In this document: piece after piece, positions 1 through 7,539 of the stretch
Layout: the number at the start of each line of letters is the position of its first letter
Numbering within the stretch: position 1 is the stretch's first letter
NCBI RefSeq assembly: GCF_001279695.1
Contig: NZ_LGDD01000341.1
Location: forward strand, 1-32,897
Origin: Streptomyces sp. WM6378
GTDB taxonomy: Bacteria > Actinomycetota > Actinomycetes > Streptomycetales > Streptomycetaceae
Direction: 5' to 3'
Length of the DNA stretch: 32,897 nt
Position numbers and translations under genes: made by a program
The notes under the pieces: model-generated
Told to the model about the DNA's origin: nothing
What the model saw: the letters and a program-made list of their open reading frames with translations, nothing else
The model's database searches: none

Positions 1-2
1 AC

Positions 3-155
3 ACCGCGTGCCGCCTCCTCACCACGAGCAACGAACTCATATCCCAGGTCGGCAGCCGCTGCGGCTTCCCCAACCCGGGAAATTTCGCCCGCGTCTTCAA
101 AAAACACCTGGGCTGCTCACCCCTCCAGTACCGGCAGCGATCCCAGCCGACGTGA
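3..155 (+). CDS. AraC-family transcriptional regulator, C-terminal fragment (cut by window edge)
   Basis: Only the last 50 codons lie in the window, so no start is visible. They read as the second helix-turn-helix of an AraC/XylS DNA-binding domain: a leucine-rich helix ending in ISQVGSRCGF, then NFARVFKKHLGCSPLQYR, which matches the usual pattern of G-F, F-x-R-x-F-K and G-x-S-P-x-x-Y-R. The frame ends at a TGA at 153-155, a few residues after the conserved YR, as expected for this family. The protein would bind promoter DNA as a regulator; its effector domain and target are outside the window. No downstream gene follows closely on the same strand. Confidence 0.8.
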   Translation, partial: TACRLLTTSNELISQVGSRCGFPNPGNFARVFKKHLGCSPLQYRQRSQPT

Positions 156-313
156 CACTCCCAAGCCGCTGCCCCTCCGATCACGGCGGCGGCAGACACC
201 GCGCCCCTCCTCCGCGTACAGGGCCCCGGTGGGCCGGAGTACAACGGCCCCCAAACCACCCACCACACGCACCATCCCGACGGAACAAACCGGCTCCCGT
301 TTCGGAGTTCGGA

Positions 314-487
314 CTACCTGCGCGAAAACTCAATGAGGCGGTTGGCCTGCTCCCGAACGCCGTCCAGGACCCTCGCGCAGAAGCGGAAGAGCGGCTCCGC
401 CCCGACGAGTTCAACTTCTCCGTCGGCATCCGGTTCGGCGACGCCTTCAGCGACCGCCGCCAAGCCTCCGCACTCAAGAAAACGCAA
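314..487 (-). CDS. Possible small protein or gene remnant, 57 codons
   Basis: I do not recognise this gene. The frame is closed by TGA at 488-490 upstream and opens with TTG at 485-487; there is no ATG or GTG near the start. The protein is acidic in the middle (EPDADGEVELVGAEP) and ends in a convincing amphipathic helix, RFCARVLDGVREQANRLIEF followed by SRR and a TAG stop. Its codons mostly end in G or C, unlike the other frames here. The ending looks like a true C-terminus, so this may be the tail of a decayed longer gene or a real small gene with a TTG start. The evidence for either is weak. Confidence 0.35.
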   Translation of the reverse strand: MRFLECGGLAAVAEGVAEPDADGEVELVGAEPLFRFCARVLDGVREQANRLIEFSRR

Positions 488-584
488 TCACTGAATCAGG
501 TGACCAGACCCCCAGGGGTGGTTCGAACTCAAGATCACGAGGTTCCAGCCCGGCAGTACGGAGCTCCGGGGCGGGATGGAACAT

Positions 585-604
585 CCGGGCGATAGTTCGC
601 CCGG
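585..604. terminator. Perfect 7-bp hairpin before the Nudix gene
   Basis: CCGGGCG at 585-591 pairs with CGCCCGG at 598-604 around the six-base loop ATAGTT. It lies 76 bp before the Nudix start. There is no T-tract, which is normal for streptomycete terminators. It could end minus-strand transcription leaving this stretch, or be a leader structure of the Nudix mRNA. The rest of 156-680, apart from the 57-codon frame, shows no supported gene. Confidence 0.4.
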
Positions 605-680
605 TCTTCACCGTTACGCATGACCCGACAGGCAAGTTTTCCGAGCACCTGTCCGCACTGATGCCTTTCGGAGGAGCTCC

Positions 681-1127
681 ATGCGAACCCAGCCCAACAT
701 CATCGGCGTTCATCTCGTGTTCGAGCAGGCTGGACAGGTACTCCTCCAACAGCGCTCCCCCAACGCCCGGTTCGCGGCTCGGGAGTGGCACGTGCCGGCC
801 GGGCATCTCGAAGCGGAGTCGGCCGCGGAGTGTGCCGTCCGGGAAGCGGGCGAGGAGCTCGGCGTGCTCATCGACCGCCAGGACCTCCGCCTGGTCCACG
901 TGCTCCATTACCGCGGCAACGCCGCCGGCAGCAGCCCGCGCATGCAATTGTTCTTCCGCGTCCTCGACTACCGGGGCACGCCGAAGATCTGCGAGCCGGA
1001 CCGCTGCATCGCACTGGGGTGGTATCCGACCTCGTCGCTGCCCAGCCCCCTCGTCGACTACACCGCCGTGGCACTCACCTCCATTGCCGCCAACCGCCTC
1101 TACTCCTCCATGGGGTGGGGCGCATGA
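681..1127 (+). CDS. Nudix hydrolase (MutT-like), 148 aa
   Basis: A single Nudix-fold domain fills the protein. Nudix enzymes cleave nucleoside diphosphates linked to another group, using metal held by the Nudix box; the exact substrate cannot be read from sequence. The box is at residues 41-62: GHLEAES, then REAGEELGV. The glycine-to-glutamate spacing is one residue shorter than the textbook GX5E, while the RE-x-x-EE-x-G core is intact. The ATG follows a good ribosome site (GGAGGAG, 8 bases upstream). The C-terminal half (EPDRC, a GWYP-type segment, VDYTAVAL) resembles actinobacterial stand-alone Nudix proteins of about 150 aa. The next gene, an ABC exporter, starts 58 bp downstream on the same strand, so the two are probably co-transcribed. 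Confidence 0.85.
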   Translation: MRTQPNIIGVHLVFEQAGQVLLQQRSPNARFAAREWHVPAGHLEAESAAECAVREAGEELGVLIDRQDLRLVHVLHYRGNAAGSSPRMQLFFRVLDYRGTPKICEPDRCIALGWYPTSSLPSPLVDYTAVALTSIAANRLYSSMGWGA

Positions 1128-1185
1128 GCCGTACACAGCCGCTTGCGCATGCGGCAAGCAGGGCTACGACGACGAGGGAGCGAGC

Positions 1186-3198
1186 ATGACCGACGCGGAC
1201 GGACGTGACAGCACCGGCGGCGACGCGGCCACCATCCCGCGCCCTCGGGAAGAGCTCCTTGATCTGCCTCCCGCCGCCCTGGCCCCGGCCGCCGATGGCG
1301 ACGACATCGTGGACGGCATGAAAGAGGCGTACTGGGCGGTCTACGACGGCGCCGCCGCCAAGGCGTCGGTCGGGCAGATCCTCAGACGCCTCCCCGCCAT
1401 CCTGAAGCAGGTCGGGAGGCTCGCCTGGCAGGCAGACCGCGGGGCGACGGTACGGCTGGCCGTGCTGCAGATGGCCGCGGCGGCGATGACGGCGTTCGGC
1501 CTGGTGGCCACCGTGGGGGTGGCCCAGCATCTGTTCGCGTCCGGTCCGACCCCCGGACGGGTACAGGCAGCTGTCCCCCAACTCGCCCTCGTGGTAGGCC
1601 TGTTGTCGCTGCGTGCCCTGCTGGAGTACGGCGTCTCCGTCGCCCAGGCCCGGCTCACCCCCAAGATTCGTACCGCCCTGGAGACCGAGCTCCTGGAGCT
1701 GACCGCGCACGTCCGCCTTGAGGTCGTCGACGACGCCGACTGGCACGACGAGGCGTACCGGGCCAGGGACCGGGGGTTGTTCTACTCGCGGCAGATCGTC
1801 GGACAGGCCGTCAGTCTCGCCGCCGCGCTGCTCGGCCTGGTGGGCACCGCCGGCGTCATCACCGTGCTCCACCCCCTGTTGATCCTGCTGTTGCCGTTGT
1901 CCGTCGTGCCGGTGGGTGTCGCCGCGGTCCGCGCGGCACGGGCGCGCTTCCACAGTTTCCGCCGGTGGAACGCCCTCCAGCGGCGCATCCAGGTGTTCTC
2001 CTGGCTGCTCTTCGACCGGGACTCCGCCGCCGAGCTGCGCTCCAACACCGCCCAGCGGGCCCTGCTGGACGAACACCTCCGCCTCACCCGGCACGTCGCC
2101 GCCGAGGACACCCGCCTCGACCTGCACTCCGCCCGTCTCTCCCTGCTCGGCCGGACCACCGGTGGTCTCGGCACCGCGGTCACCTACCTCGTCCTGGGCG
2201 CCATGCTCATCCACGGATGGCTGCCGCTGGGCGTCGGCGCGGGCGCGGTCCTGGCCATCCAGAACAGCAGGTCCGCCCTGGTCAGGGTGGTCGACGTGGC
2301 CCACCTGGTGTATGAGCACGCCATGTGGGTGGACGACCTCCTCGCCTTCCAGGCGCGGTGTCGCACGATGCTGCCCCGACGTACCGGAGTTCAGGCGCCA
2401 ACCACCGTCAAGGAGGTCCGCCTGGACAACGTCACCTACACCTATCCCGGCAAGGAGAGCCCCGCGCTCGACCAGGTCTCGATGACGCTCCGCGCAGGCC
2501 AGACCGTCGCCTTCGTGGGCGTCAACGGCAGCGGCAAGTCGACGGCGTCCCGGGTGCTCGCGGGCTTGTACGACGTGGGCGACGGAGCGATCCGCTGGGA
2601 CGGCGTGGACGTGACCACCATGGACAGCGAGTCGCTGCAGTCCCGCGTCGCGATGGTCCTCCAGGATCCGGTCCACTTCCCGTTCAGCGCCCTCGCCAAC
2701 ATCACCGTCTCCCGCGGCACCCTGACCGAGGCCGACCCGCCCCGGGCCCTCGCGGCGGTGCGGGCCAGCGGCGCCGAGACGGTGATCGCGGCACTGCGGG
2801 ACCGCTGGGGTGCGGTCCTGTCCAAGCGGTTCAAGAACGGCGAGGAGCTGTCGGAGGGCCAGTGGGCGAAGGTCGCGGTGGCGCGCGGCCTGTACAAGGA
2901 CGCCCCCGTCCTGCTCCTCGACGAGCCCACGGCCAGCATGGATCCCCGCGCCGAACACGCCGTGTACCAGGCCGTGTTGAAGGGCGACCGTCGCAGCGAC
3001 CAGATCACCGTCCTCATCTCGCACCGGCTCGCCTCCGTCGTCGAGTGCGACACGATCTACGTCTTCGAGCGCGGCCGTATCATCGAATCCGGCTCTCACC
3101 AGGACCTGATGAGCCTCGGTGGCGAATACGCGGAGATGTTCGCCCTGCAGGCCGCCGGCTACCTGTCCGCGAGCGCCCCGGAGACGGAGCCGACGTGA
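1186..3198 (+). CDS. ABC exporter, fused permease and ATPase, 670 aa
   Basis: This is a half-transporter of the ABC exporter type: a membrane domain (about residues 85-390, with hydrophobic stretches near 91-118, 131-152, 203-250 and 325-356) followed by an ATPase domain. The ATPase carries Walker A GVNGSGKST (445-453), a Q-loop LQDP (492-495), signature LSEGQ (555-559, a variant of LSGGQ), Walker B VLLLDEPT (575-582) and the H-loop histidine at 613. It would act as a dimer in the membrane and export an unknown small molecule, lipid or peptide. I chose ATG 1186 because GAGGGAG sits just upstream; the open frame continues further upstream only through the Nudix gene. An unusually long N-terminal cytosolic segment of about 85 residues precedes the first membrane helix. 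Confidence 0.85.
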   Translation: MTDADGRDSTGGDAATIPRPREELLDLPPAALAPAADGDDIVDGMKEAYWAVYDGAAAKASVGQILRRLPAILKQVGRLAWQADRGATVRLAVLQMAAAAMTAFGLVATVGVAQHLFASGPTPGRVQAAVPQLALVVGLLSLRALLEYGVSVAQARLTPKIRTALETELLELTAHVRLEVVDDADWHDEAYRARDRGLFYSRQIVGQAVSLAAALLGLVGTAGVITVLHPLLILLLPLSVVPVGVAAVRAARARFHSFRRWNALQRRIQVFSWLLFDRDSAAELRSNTAQRALLDEHLRLTRHVAAEDTRLDLHSARLSLLGRTTGGLGTAVTYLVLGAMLIHGWLPLGVGAGAVLAIQNSRSALVRVVDVAHLVYEHAMWVDDLLAFQARCRTMLPRRTGVQAPTTVKEVRLDNVTYTYPGKESPALDQVSMTLRAGQTVAFVGVNGSGKSTASRVLAGLYDVGDGAIRWDGVDVTTMDSESLQSRVAMVLQDPVHFPFSALANITVSRGTLTEADPPRALAAVRASGAETVIAALRDRWGAVLSKRFKNGEELSEGQWAKVAVARGLYKDAPVLLLDEPTASMDPRAEHAVYQAVLKGDRRSDQITVLISHRLASVVECDTIYVFERGRIIESGSHQDLMSLGGEYAEMFALQAAGYLSASAPETEPT

Positions 3199-3234
3199 CC
3201 ACGCCGAATCCGGGCCCGGGCGCTCCGCGACTGC

Positions 3235-3258
3235 CCCGGGCCCGGGCCCGGGCCCGGG
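3235..3258. repeat. Four tandem CCCGGG units after the ABC gene
   Basis: CCCGGG is repeated four times without error, giving a 24-bp tract that is its own reverse complement. A further single copy of the motif occurs at about 3211-3221. It lies 36 bp beyond the ABC stop codon. It can fold into a hairpin and may end transcription; it is also a slippage-prone simple repeat. Confidence 0.75.
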
Positions 3259-3330
3259 CGCACGATTGCGGTTGGGTTGCGGTCCGCCCGCACGTCGTTG
3301 CTCGGATCGGGCAGCGGGCGTTAACGCATC

Positions 3331-3540
3331 GTGGACCAACTGTCTGAGTCGAAGCCCGTCCATGCTGAGCTGCCGGACGTGTACTGGCTGGGGAGTTCGC
3401 GGGGCGAGCAGGCGAACCACTGCCTCAGTGAGCCCGAGCGGCTGACGGACCTCCGGCTGGAGATACTGCGCTCTGTCATGGCCGGGTTCGCCACGGGGAC
3501 GGTCGTGGTCGCAACGGTCGTGTCGATCTGCGGAAGATAA
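3331..3540 (+). CDS. Possible small membrane protein, 69 aa
   Basis: I do not recognise this protein. The frame starts with GTG at 3331 without a strong ribosome site and ends with TAA. About four fifths of its codons end in G or C, which fits coding DNA in this genome. The first 45 residues are polar and charged (a WLGSSRGEQ segment, then a leucine/arginine helix), and the last 20 (from about VMAGFATGTVVVATVVSI to the end) could form one membrane helix, leaving a short CGR tail. It lies on the same strand 132 bp after the ABC exporter, with the CCCGGG repeat between them. It could be a membrane-anchored peptide or chance frame; homologs would decide. Confidence 0.4.
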   Translation: MDQLSESKPVHAELPDVYWLGSSRGEQANHCLSEPERLTDLRLEILRSVMAGFATGTVVVATVVSICGR

Positions 3541-3674
3541 GCCCGGCTGTCCTGGTCACCGTCGTAGTCCCTGTCCGCGCCGCCTCCCCAACCCGGCCGT
3601 TCCCACCGTCCATTCCTCGCGGTAACCCCCTGCGCCTCCTCGGCCTCAGCCGCCCGTGCTTACGATCAAGGTGC

Positions 3675-3706
3675 CTCCGGGAGGCGTGCGAAGTGGCCTC
3701 CCGGAG
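3675..3706. promoter_or_regulatory. Perfect 11-bp hairpin upstream of the phosphodiesterase gene
   Basis: CTCCGGGAGGC at 3675-3685 pairs with GCCTCCCGGAG at 3696-3706 around a ten-base loop. It stands 83 bp before the ATG at 3790. A TACGAT that fits the TANNNT form of a -10 box lies at 3660-3665, so a transcript starting near 3672 would begin with this hairpin. No matching -35 box was found. Otherwise 3541-3789 holds nothing I can support. Confidence 0.4.
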
Positions 3707-3789
3707 CAAGCTGATGCACCGGAAAACCCTGGAACGCCCGGATCTTCACCGGGCAGTGCGGGGCCCGACACAGAGCAAGGAGCGCGGGC

Positions 3790-4956
3790 ATGGACAAGCG
3801 GCACGAGCCGGGGCGGCGGGCGGTACTGGGAGCCGCGGCCCTGGGCACCGGAGCGGCGGTACTGGCCGGAGCGGGACAGGCGAACGCGGCCGGCACGGGG
3901 CCGGCGGACCGGTCGGCGCCCGCCGGGGCGCCCGCTAAGCTGCCCGTACCGTTCGTCATCGGTCACCGCGGCGCCAGCGGCTACCGTCCGGAGCACACTT
4001 TCGGTTCCTACCAACTCGCCCTCGACATGGGCGCGGACGTCATCGAGGCCGGTGACCTCGTCCCCACGAAGGACGGGCACCTGGTCTGCCGGCACGAGCC
4101 CGACATCTCCGCCACCACCGACGTCGCGGACCACCACGAGTTCGCCGGCCGCAGGACCACCAAGACCGTGGACGGCACGAAGATCACTGGCTGGTTCACC
4201 GAGGACTTCACGCTCGCCGAGCTGAAGACCCTGCGCGCCAAGGAGCGCATCCCCGACGTCCGCCAGCACAACACCATGTACAACGGCCACTGGGAAGTGC
4301 CCACCTTCGAAGAGGTACTCCAGTGGGCCGAGCGCGAGGGCCGCCGCCGCGGCCGCCCCATATGGATCTACCCCGAGACCAAGCACCCCACCTACTTCCG
4401 CAAGCTGGGCCTCGGCATCGAGGAGCCGCTCGCCAAGCTGCTGCGCCGCTACGGCCGGCACACCGCGCACGCTCCGAACATCCTGCAGTCCTTCGAGCCC
4501 AGCAGCCTCAAGCGGCTCAGCGAACTGGGCGTGAAGTGCCCCAAGACCGTCCTGCTCGACGAACCGTCCGTCAGGCCCGCTGACTTCGTCGAGTCCGGCG
4601 ACCCGCGCACCACCGCCGACCTCCTCAAGCCCGAGGGGCTCAAGTGGATCGCCGGCTTCGCCCAGGGCATCGGCCCCTGGCTGCCGCAGATCATCGCGCA
4701 GGACGGCCAGGGCAACCTCGGCAAGCCCACCACCCTCGTCCGCGACGCGCACGCCGCGGGCCTTTTCCTCACCCCGTACACCGTGCGGAACGAGAACAAC
4801 TTCCTGCCGCTGGACTTCCGGGTCGGCAAGAACCCCGGCGATTACGGCAACGCGCTCGCGTACTTCAAGGCGCTCTTCGCGACCGGCATCGACGGTCTGT
4901 TCTCCGACGACCCGGACACCGCGCTGCTGGCCGCCGCGGAGTTCCGCCGCCGCTGA
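3790..4956 (+). CDS. Secreted glycerophosphodiester phosphodiesterase, 388 aa
   Basis: The enzyme cleaves glycerophosphodiesters, released from phospholipids or teichoic acids, into glycerol 3-phosphate and an alcohol. The N-terminus is a twin-arginine signal: RR at 9-10, a hydrophobic stretch, and a likely cut after QANA near residue 33, so it is probably exported folded. The TIM-barrel domain starts with VIGHRGASGYRPEHT (H59, R60), the acidic metal pair is in IEAGDL (E86, D89), and a second histidine follows in CRHEP. The usual spacing is E-x-D, here E-x-x-D. C-terminal GLFSDDPD matches the end of the barrel. The ATG has an AAGGAG site eight bases upstream. It appears monocistronic, with hairpins on both sides. 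Confidence 0.9.
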   Translation: MDKRHEPGRRAVLGAAALGTGAAVLAGAGQANAAGTGPADRSAPAGAPAKLPVPFVIGHRGASGYRPEHTFGSYQLALDMGADVIEAGDLVPTKDGHLVCRHEPDISATTDVADHHEFAGRRTTKTVDGTKITGWFTEDFTLAELKTLRAKERIPDVRQHNTMYNGHWEVPTFEEVLQWAEREGRRRGRPIWIYPETKHPTYFRKLGLGIEEPLAKLLRRYGRHTAHAPNILQSFEPSSLKRLSELGVKCPKTVLLDEPSVRPADFVESGDPRTTADLLKPEGLKWIAGFAQGIGPWLPQIIAQDGQGNLGKPTTLVRDAHAAGLFLTPYTVRNENNFLPLDFRVGKNPGDYGNALAYFKALFATGIDGLFSDDPDTALLAAAEFRRR

Positions 4957-4991
4957 CCCGCCCCGCGCCCCGGACCGATGCCCGGCTCCCA

Positions 4992-5017
4992 CCCACCCTC
5001 GCAGTCATGCGGGTGGG
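4992..5017. terminator. Hairpin after the phosphodiesterase gene
   Basis: CCCACCC at 4992-4998 pairs with GGGTGGG at 5011-5017, and inside it GCA pairs with TGC around the tetraloop GTCA, with a two-base bulge. It begins 35 bp past the stop codon, as expected for a terminator. Confidence 0.6.
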
Positions 5018-5065
5018 GAACGATCGACGCGCCCGAGGCGTGTCCTCGGGTGTACGTCGTCCGGG

Positions 5066-5318
5066 GTGCCTCACCATGGGTGTGGCCGCTCCCCACACGA
5101 TGAGCTGCACGTGCAGGAGGAGGCCGCCACTCGGCAACTCGACGCGGTTGCCGCCCAGCGCCGCAAGCTGCCGATGGTCGAGATGCCCGACTACACCCTC
5201 GAAGGCGAGGAGGGGCCGGTCCGGCTGGCGGACATCTTCGACGTAAGGCCCAGCCGATCGTCTACAACCCATGTGGTTCGGTCGCACCGCCCACGACGGA
5301 TGCCTCAGGAGTGGCTGA
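5066..5318 (+). pseudogene. DUF899 (thioredoxin-like) gene remnant with frameshifts
   Basis: From about 5099 the frame reads a DUF899 N-terminal segment: an EEAATRQLDAVAAQRRKLPM helix, then YTLEGEEGPVRLADIFD, which matches the family's tyrosine-x-x-E-G-x-x-G-x-x-x-L-x-D-L-F pattern. At 5243 the frame breaks; the expected G-K-x-Q-x-I-V-Y-N continues one frame over (KAQPIVYN), and after about 5268 the expected MWF appears after another shift, followed by GRTAHDG and a TGA at 5316-5318. Both breaks fit single-base losses. The family's usual opening (the EW-x-x-AR region) is missing and so is everything after MWF, so this is a 5'- and 3'-truncated remnant. Its end overlaps the stop of the convergent VOC gene by a few bases. 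Confidence 0.7.
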
Positions 5319-5658
5319 GCACATTGATCACCCGGCCGTTCGGGTCGCGGACGAAGAAGCGACGGACGCCCCACTCCTCGTCCGTCAGGGGGTGGACGAT
5401 CTCGGCGCCGCGCTCCACCATCGCCCGGTGCACCGCGTCGACGTCCTCGACCTCGACACTCACGTCCGGCATGACGGGGGCCGTCAGGTCCTTGGTCATC
5501 AGGCTCAACTGCACGGCGGGGTTGTCCCTGGAGGCGAGGGTGACGATCCAGCCGTGGTTCATCACTTCCTCGAAGCCGAGCACACCGTAGAAGTCGGAAC
5601 TCTCGGCGAGAGCCTGCCCCTCGGACTGAAAGTTGGGGACGATCCGGCGAACGCGCAT
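5305..5658 (-). CDS. VOC-superfamily (glyoxalase/bleomycin-resistance fold) protein, 117 aa
   Basis: A single vicinal-oxygen-chelate domain: a first beta-alpha-beta half with DFYGVLGFEEV and a WIVTLAS strand, then VEVEDVDAVHRAMVERGAEI, PLTDEEWGVRRFFVRDPNGR and a VINVLSH ending. This second half with the EWGVRRFFVRDPNG motif is typical of small glyoxalase-like proteins. Such proteins may be metal-dependent enzymes or antibiotic-binding proteins; the substrate is unknown. I chose ATG 5658 because GGAG lies seven bases before it and the protein then starts right at the first beta strand; a longer frame upstream is poorly conserved in character. It is convergent with the DUF899 remnant and stands alone. 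Confidence 0.8.
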   Translation of the reverse strand: MRVRRIVPNFQSEGQALAESSDFYGVLGFEEVMNHGWIVTLASRDNPAVQLSLMTKDLTAPVMPDVSVEVEDVDAVHRAMVERGAEIVHPLTDEEWGVRRFFVRDPNGRVINVLSHS

Positions 5659-5763
5659 GAGCCACTCCGTGGGACGCAGGAACGTGCGGAACCCCCACGC
5701 TACCCAATGCGAAGTGGCTCCACGGGCGGAGCACGACGTCGGCACGGCGCGGCGTCCACCAAC

Positions 5764-6149
5764 TCAGGTCACTCGCAAGCGACTTGACGCCACGTCAGAA
5801 TCAACCCCTTCACCCGCCAGGCCCGTCAGGTGAAGGGCTCGCAGCATGGCCGGGAGATCCCAGTGGTCGTACGCGGAGGCGGCGACCGAGGACTCCAGCG
5901 CCTGAGGGGTCAGCTCATACCGTTCGGCTCGGTCCAGGACGGCCGTCGGACCGATAGCGCCGTTGTCCCGAGGTCCATGGCTCGCGCGACCTCGCCCTCG
6001 GTCGTCGCCTCCAGTACCGCGAGCAGGCCCCAGCGCGCCCGGAGGGTCTCGGGCCGCGGCAGGTCGCCGGGCAGGCCCGGACGCCGAATCGTCGTCTCGT
6101 ACCCCCGTGGGAAGGTGTCGCCAAGTGCGCGATCGGGCCTAGCGGCAGG
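5764..6149 (-). pseudogene. Decayed gene of unknown family, two frames
   Basis: Read on the minus strand, one frame (6149 down to a stop at 5909-5911) gives a natural-looking stretch with TFPRGYETTIRRPGLPGDLP, RARWGLLAVLEATTEGEVAR and AMDLG. Near 5960-5970 the sense moves to another frame, which continues as TAVLDRAERYELTPQALE, SSVAASAYDHWDLPAMLRAL and HLTGLAGEG, to a stop at 5764-5766. Both halves have the strong third-position G/C bias of coding DNA. There is no good start and stops close the frame upstream (6150-6152). I cannot name the family. It is best read as a frameshifted, 5'-truncated gene; a sequencing error at the junction is possible. Confidence 0.45.
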
Positions 6150-6259
6150 TCAGGCTGGGCGTCGGCCGGCCCGAACGGGTGACTCGGCCCGGGCACGAAC
6201 GTACCTCGTACGGCGCAGTCCGGCGCGCCCGGAATCCGGCGGGCGCCTTGACTGGGGAC

Positions 6260-7477
6260 GTGGACACTGTTGCGAAGCCCTCCACCGCCGCGCACAGCGA
6301 TCTGAAACCCTCTGCCGCCGCGTACCGCAACCTGGTGATGGCGACGGTCGGGTTCACGCTGACGTTCTGGGCGTGGGACCTGATCGCGCCGTTGGCCGGT
6401 GACTACAAGGACCGGCTGCACCTCAGCTCGTTGCAGCAGTCGCTGCTCGTGGCCGTCCCCGTGCTCGTCGGCTCGCTCGGGCGCATTCCGGTGGGAGCGC
6501 TGACCGACCGCTACGGCGCGAAGCTGATGTTCCCGCTGATGGCCGCGCTGACCATCGTGCCGGTCCTCCTCCTGATTCCGGCACGGGACAGCTACGGCCT
6601 GATGCTCGTGGTCGGCTTCCTCCTCGGCCTGGGCGGCACGACGTTCGCGATCGGCATTCCCCTGGTCAACTCGTGGTTCCCGCCGAGCAAACGGGGCTTC
6701 GCGCTCGGCGTGTTCGGCATGGGCATGGGCGGCGTGGCCCTGTCCGGATACCTCACGCCCCGGATCGCCAAGCACGGCTATCACCTGCCGTTCGTCGTCG
6801 TGGCCGTGGCCCTCGCCGCGTACGCCGTGCTGGCGGCGCTGCTGATCACCGATCGGCCGGACCGGCCCGTGCCGACGGCCTCGCTCGCATCGCGGCTCGG
6901 GCAGGCGGGACGGCTGCGCGTGACGTGGGAACTGTCCGCGCTGTACGCGATCGGGTTCGGCGGAATCGTCGCGTTCGGCGTGTACCTGCCCACGTATCTC
7001 AAGACCTGGTACGAGCTGTCGCCGACGGACGCGGGCTCCAAGGCGGCGGGGTTCGCCCTGGCCACGGTCGTCTTCCGGCCGATCGGCGGCTGGCTCTCGG
7101 ACCGCGTCCACCCGGCACTGGTGACGGCCGCCGCACTCGGTGTGGTCGCCCTGCTCGCGATCGTGCAGGCCTTCGACCCCACGCTGTACCCCGGCGGCAC
7201 CATCGCCCTGCTGTGCATGGGCGCCGGACTCGGAACGGCCAGCGGCAGCGTCTTCGCGCTGGTCTCCCAGGTGACACCGCAGCCCCAAGTGGGCAGCGTG
7301 ACCGGCATCGTCGGGGCGATGGGCGGCCTCGGCGGCTTCGTGCCGCCGCTGGTCATGGGCGCGATCTACAGCGCGAAGGGCTCGTACTCGATCGGCTTCA
7401 TGCTCCTGTCCGACCTGGCGCTGGCCGGGTGCGTGTACGCATACGCGCGGATGAGGACCAGCCGCCCCGTCGACTGA
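6260..7477 (+). CDS. MFS transporter, NarK/nitrate-nitrite porter type, about 405 aa
   Basis: Twelve hydrophobic segments make this a major facilitator protein of the inner membrane. Loop 2-3 carries the MFS signature GRIPVGALTDRYGAK (74-88). The segment LLGLGGTTFAIG with NSWFPPSKRGFALGVFGMG and the later glycine-rich GIVGAMGGLGGFVPP resemble the two nitrate signature helices of the NarK/NasA family, so nitrate or nitrite is the likely substrate; other anions are possible. The start is uncertain: GTG 6260 gives a short polar N-terminus before the first helix, while TTG 6248 or GTG 6179 would add an arginine-rich stretch that looks non-coding. No nitrate reductase gene is in the window. The next gene is convergent. 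Confidence 0.8.
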   Translation: MDTVAKPSTAAHSDLKPSAAAYRNLVMATVGFTLTFWAWDLIAPLAGDYKDRLHLSSLQQSLLVAVPVLVGSLGRIPVGALTDRYGAKLMFPLMAALTIVPVLLLIPARDSYGLMLVVGFLLGLGGTTFAIGIPLVNSWFPPSKRGFALGVFGMGMGGVALSGYLTPRIAKHGYHLPFVVVAVALAAYAVLAALLITDRPDRPVPTASLASRLGQAGRLRVTWELSALYAIGFGGIVAFGVYLPTYLKTWYELSPTDAGSKAAGFALATVVFRPIGGWLSDRVHPALVTAAALGVVALLAIVQAFDPTLYPGGTIALLCMGAGLGTASGSVFALVSQVTPQPQVGSVTGIVGAMGGLGGFVPPLVMGAIYSAKGSYSIGFMLLSDLALAGCVYAYARMRTSRPVD

Positions 7478-7496
7478 GAGCAGCTGCCCTAGCGGG

Positions 7497-7508
7497 GGGA
7501 TTAATCCC
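7497..7508. terminator. 12-bp perfect palindrome between convergent genes
   Basis: GGGATTAATCCC reads the same on both strands and lies midway between the two convergent stop codons (7477 and 7540). With no loop it is a poor hairpin, so it could be a weak bidirectional terminator or a protein-binding site. Confidence 0.3.
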
Positions 7509-7539
7509 TCGGGCCCTGGCCTCAGTTGGGACTCGTGCC

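Noticed and set aside
521..545. GGTTCGAACTC resembles a tRNA T-loop
   Set aside because: The flanking bases do not form a T-stem on either strand and no other tRNA arm is present.
1075..3420. Very long minus-strand open frame opposite the ABC exporter
   Set aside because: It is the shadow of the plus-strand gene, which has all ABC motifs and a ribosome site; the minus reading has no recognisable domain.
3735..3760. Single TTCACC as a possible Pho box before the phosphodiesterase gene
   Set aside because: Pho boxes need 11-bp direct repeats; only one copy is present and it lies downstream of the presumed start of transcription.
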